From the NCBI GenBank assembly GCA_002327985.1, contig DCVM01000007.1:10582-42270 (forward strand): DNA of 31,689 nt. Direction: 5' to 3'. The position numbers and the translations under genes were made by a program. Below, one piece after another: positions 29,572-31,689 of this stretch. This DNA is from Syntrophaceae bacterium UBA2188. Lineage in GTDB: Bacteria > Desulfobacterota > BSN033 > UBA1163. The notes beneath the pieces were generated by a model. It worked only from the letters and a program-made list of their open reading frames with translations. It ran no database searches and was not told the origin of the DNA. Position 1 is the stretch's first letter, and each line of letters opens with the position of its first letter.

Positions 29572-31434
29572 TCACCCATGTAACTTCTTTGCCAGATATC
29601 CGAGTCCAGCTTTAATTAGGACTTCCTTCTTGGGTTTACCCTCTCTGTCCAATCCCCTGATTTCATAATATTCTCGGAGTAATTTTTCCACATCCGGAAC
29701 AGAACCGGCGGCAGCACCTTCTCCTACCGGGGTAAGGATTCTTTTGGGCAGTCTGTCCTCTTCCCGAGATGCTCCCATCATATTCCCGAGCCCTCTCTTC
29801 AAAAGCCATGTTCGCTCTCCGCACGAAAGGAGATCTTTCAACGAAAAATCGAATCCTGTTGTCACCCTGACCATCTCCGCAAGATCATTTGCCGAAAGAG
29901 TCCAGGCCACAAATTCGCAGATCATCAGAGAGTTGCAGGGGATCCCAAGGTCTTCACAACGTTTTACCATCTCCGCCTTGCCTTCGCTTGATTGACCTAT
30001 ATAATTGTCCTGGAATCCGGCTTCCGGGTATGTAGTAATTCCTTGTTCTACGCCCAGACAAAGGTGCATGAGATGACAGGCTCCCCGGATGGATGTCATG
30101 TAAGCAAGGCCCATACCGTGGAAACCTCTTGGATCGTGCATTGGAGCTTCTAACCCTTTCACCTCTACGCTAAACTCCTCCGCACCTTTGCCCAATCTCT
30201 TCGCCGCTTCCCTGGTCCCCTCGGATAGAATTGCTCCAATCCCTTCTTTCTTAGAAATCTTATGGATCAATTCGATGGCACCTTCGATATTCCCCCACGT
30301 CAGGTCAATTCCATCAGTTTCTTTTTTAGTGACCAGACCTTTCTCGTAGGCCTCCATGGCAAAAGCAATGGTCGCACCGCAGCTGATCGTATCTAAGCCG
30401 TATCGATTGCACCACTCATTGGCTTTAATCACCCCTGCGAGATCGTCGTTCATGATCAGCGTCCCGAAAGCTGCACAGGTTTCATATTCAGGTCCTGGTC
30501 CTTCTTCCATCTTAAAAGGCCCATCATCGATCTTCACTACTCTCTTGCAGGCAACCGGGCAAAAAGAACAGGCGTGGTTTCTGGTAAGGTACTTTTCGGT
30601 CAAGGAGGGTCCGCCAAGATTTGCAGAGAGCTGGAAGTCTTCTCCGATGCTCCAGTTTTTTATGGGCACATCACCTGTCATCATCCCCAGGTCCATTCCG
30701 GCATCCGTTCCCATAGACCGAAATGACTGAGCCACCACGGCGTCTCGGGATTTAGTAACCAAAAGTTTTCTCAGTGTCGTATATTCTTCTGGATAAGAAA
30801 CCTCCACTTTTTTTGTACCTTTCACAACAAGAGCCTTTAACTTCTTTGAACCCATTAGGGCCCCCATCCCCGTCCGACCGATGAAATCGCCTTTATCGTT
30901 ACAGATTGATGCGAACCTGACCAGATTTTCCCCGGCAGGACCAATGGATAGGACCTTTGGTTTCTTATCTTTACCATGCCGATGTTTTAGAAAATCGGTG
31001 ATCGTGTAGTTATCCATGCCCCAGAGTTCAGTCGCATCTCTGAGCTCAATCTTATCGTCCTCAATGGAGAGATAGACAGGTTTAGGCGACGCTCCCTTAA
31101 AGATGATCCCATCAATTCCAGCAAACTTCAGTTCTGGCCCAAAGTTCCCGCCACAGGTTCCCTCACCCCAGATTCCTGTCAACGGGGACTTTCCACAGAC
31201 CGCAAACCTTGATGTGCCTGGCAGGGTCGATCCGGTAATGGGACCATTCATGATGATTAACGGATTCTCCGGCGAAAGAGGGTCTGTGTGGATATTAAAC
31301 CTATCAAGGAAGAGTTTGGCCGCCACACCACTTCCTCCGATAAATCGCCTTTTATCGTCCTCAGGGACATCGGTCATGTCCATTTTACAAGTGGGTAAAT
31401 CCACTTCCAAAATTCTGTTCTTATATCCCCCCAT
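29572..31434 (-). CDS. aor: Tungsten-type aldehyde:ferredoxin oxidoreductase
   Basis: A 620-residue AOR-family enzyme that oxidises aldehydes to acids (or the reverse) with ferredoxin, using a tungstopterin cofactor and a [4Fe-4S] cluster. The N-terminal domain has NRILEVDLPT, FIGGSGVAAKLF, GPITGSTLPGTSRF and GEGTCGGNFGPELKFAGIDG (pterin binding). Cluster cysteines are C289, C292, C296 (CSFCPVACKR) and distal C538 (LLSCGERTW). RTGMGALMGSKKLKAL is also characteristic. The length matches the family (about 605-650). AGGAGG precedes the ATG. It heads a four-gene operon with SCP2 proteins and an iron alcohol dehydrogenase. Confidence 0.96.
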   Translation of the reverse strand: MGGYKNRILEVDLPTCKMDMTDVPEDDKRRFIGGSGVAAKLFLDRFNIHTDPLSPENPLIIMNGPITGSTLPGTSRFAVCGKSPLTGIWGEGTCGGNFGPELKFAGIDGIIFKGASPKPVYLSIEDDKIELRDATELWGMDNYTITDFLKHRHGKDKKPKVLSIGPAGENLVRFASICNDKGDFIGRTGMGALMGSKKLKALVVKGTKKVEVSYPEEYTTLRKLLVTKSRDAVVAQSFRSMGTDAGMDLGMMTGDVPIKNWSIGEDFQLSANLGGPSLTEKYLTRNHACSFCPVACKRVVKIDDGPFKMEEGPGPEYETCAAFGTLIMNDDLAGVIKANEWCNRYGLDTISCGATIAFAMEAYEKGLVTKKETDGIDLTWGNIEGAIELIHKISKKEGIGAILSEGTREAAKRLGKGAEEFSVEVKGLEAPMHDPRGFHGMGLAYMTSIRGACHLMHLCLGVEQGITTYPEAGFQDNYIGQSSEGKAEMVKRCEDLGIPCNSLMICEFVAWTLSANDLAEMVRVTTGFDFSLKDLLSCGERTWLLKRGLGNMMGASREEDRLPKRILTPVGEGAAAGSVPDVEKLLREYYEIRGLDREGKPKKEVLIKAGLGYLAKKLHG

Positions 31435-31517
31435 CAGTATCCTCCTAAAACTTTAATTACCATATCAAAAATACTGCGTTTGGCAATTTAGAAGAATCAA
31501 GAACCTCTTTTTTAATG

Positions 31518-31551
31518 ATAGAATGATCTTAATAAACCATTAACATTCTAT
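31518..31551. promoter_or_regulatory. Nested inverted repeat upstream of aor
   Basis: ATAGAATG (31518-31525) and CATTCTAT (31544-31551) are perfect reverse complements enclosing a second pair TTAAT/ATTAA. The element lies about 85 bases before the aor start codon and includes TATAGAAT on the - strand, resembling a -10 box. It may be an operator or an RNA hairpin; no confident -35 was found. Confidence 0.35.
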
Positions 31552-31604
31552 AGCTTGGATGCGGGTGAATCAATCAATGATGGATTCGTAAAAAGTCCTG
31601 ATTT

Positions 31605-31676
31605 GTCACCCTGAACTTGTTTCAGGGTCTCATAACCCATTGATTTTGTTAGATGCTGAATCAAGTTCAGCATGAC
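31605..31676. repeat. Dispersed inverted-repeat element at the window end
   Basis: GTCACCCTGAACTTG at the left end and CAAGTTCAGCATGAC at the right are reverse complements at 13 of 15 positions. Each end also forms its own hairpin (CCCTGAA/TTCAGGG and TGCTGAA/TTCAGCA). Elements with these words are widespread in genomes of this bacterial group, from general knowledge. It is related in design to the element at 3831-3895 (GTCA...TGAC ends). Confidence 0.8.
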
Positions 31677-31689
31677 GTTTTCCCTCTTT

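Overview
The window looks like a chromosomal segment of an anaerobic, Gram-negative bacterium of the Desulfobacterota/Syntrophobacterales type. This is an inference from gene content and style, not from a search. The pointers are a tungsten-type aldehyde:ferredoxin oxidoreductase next to an iron alcohol dehydrogenase and SCP2-like carriers, a Tad pilus cluster, a sigma-54 response regulator, a short GSI-alpha-like glutamine synthetase, a LUD-domain protein, and intergenic inverted-repeat elements of the GTCATTCC...GGAATGAC and GTCACCCTGAACTTG kinds.

Layout. 1-4802 (+): the tail of a Tad/Flp pilus locus (tadA/cpaF, tadB, tadC, a small exported protein, a TadD-like TPR lipoprotein), then a decayed exported ORF. 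5119-6382 (+): a promoter, a secreted beta-repeat protein with a peptidase S74 chaperone tail, and a terminator. About 6466-7105: a group II intron that has lost nearly all of its reverse transcriptase. 7229-9745 (-): nadE behind a mazEF-type toxin-antitoxin pair with its own promoter/operator, with a broken small ORF in between. 9786-19720: a nitrogen-assimilation island. On the - strand it holds a sigma-54 response regulator, a GAF-GAF histidine kinase, gdhA, a GAF-ANTAR antiterminator and a KaiC-like/PEP-synthase-like fusion protein; glnA is divergent on the + strand. 19808-23576 (+): LUD protein, purH, purD. 23787-27426 (+): leuB-like dehydrogenase, DhnA-type aldolase, zinc alcohol dehydrogenase, DUF3786-like protein. 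27460-31434 (-): aldehyde:ferredoxin oxidoreductase, SCP2 protein, iron alcohol dehydrogenase, second SCP2-like protein.

The most interesting part is the nitrogen island. The ANTAR protein (RNA-binding antiterminator family) lies directly upstream of gdhA. The gdhA leader has a strong promoter, then a hairpin with an AAUGAU hexaloop (A at position 1 and G at position 4, the published ANTAR recognition signature), then two consecutive intrinsic terminators. The sensory GAF domain of the ANTAR protein is nearly duplicated as the first GAF domain of the neighbouring histidine kinase, so one signal may feed both transcription initiation (sigma-54) and antitermination. The divergently placed glnA and the fusion protein, which has a degenerate KaiC-like domain and a PPDK-type ATP-grasp domain but no phosphohistidine domain, suggest a wider carbon/nitrogen control unit.

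No tRNA, rRNA or CRISPR array was recognised.
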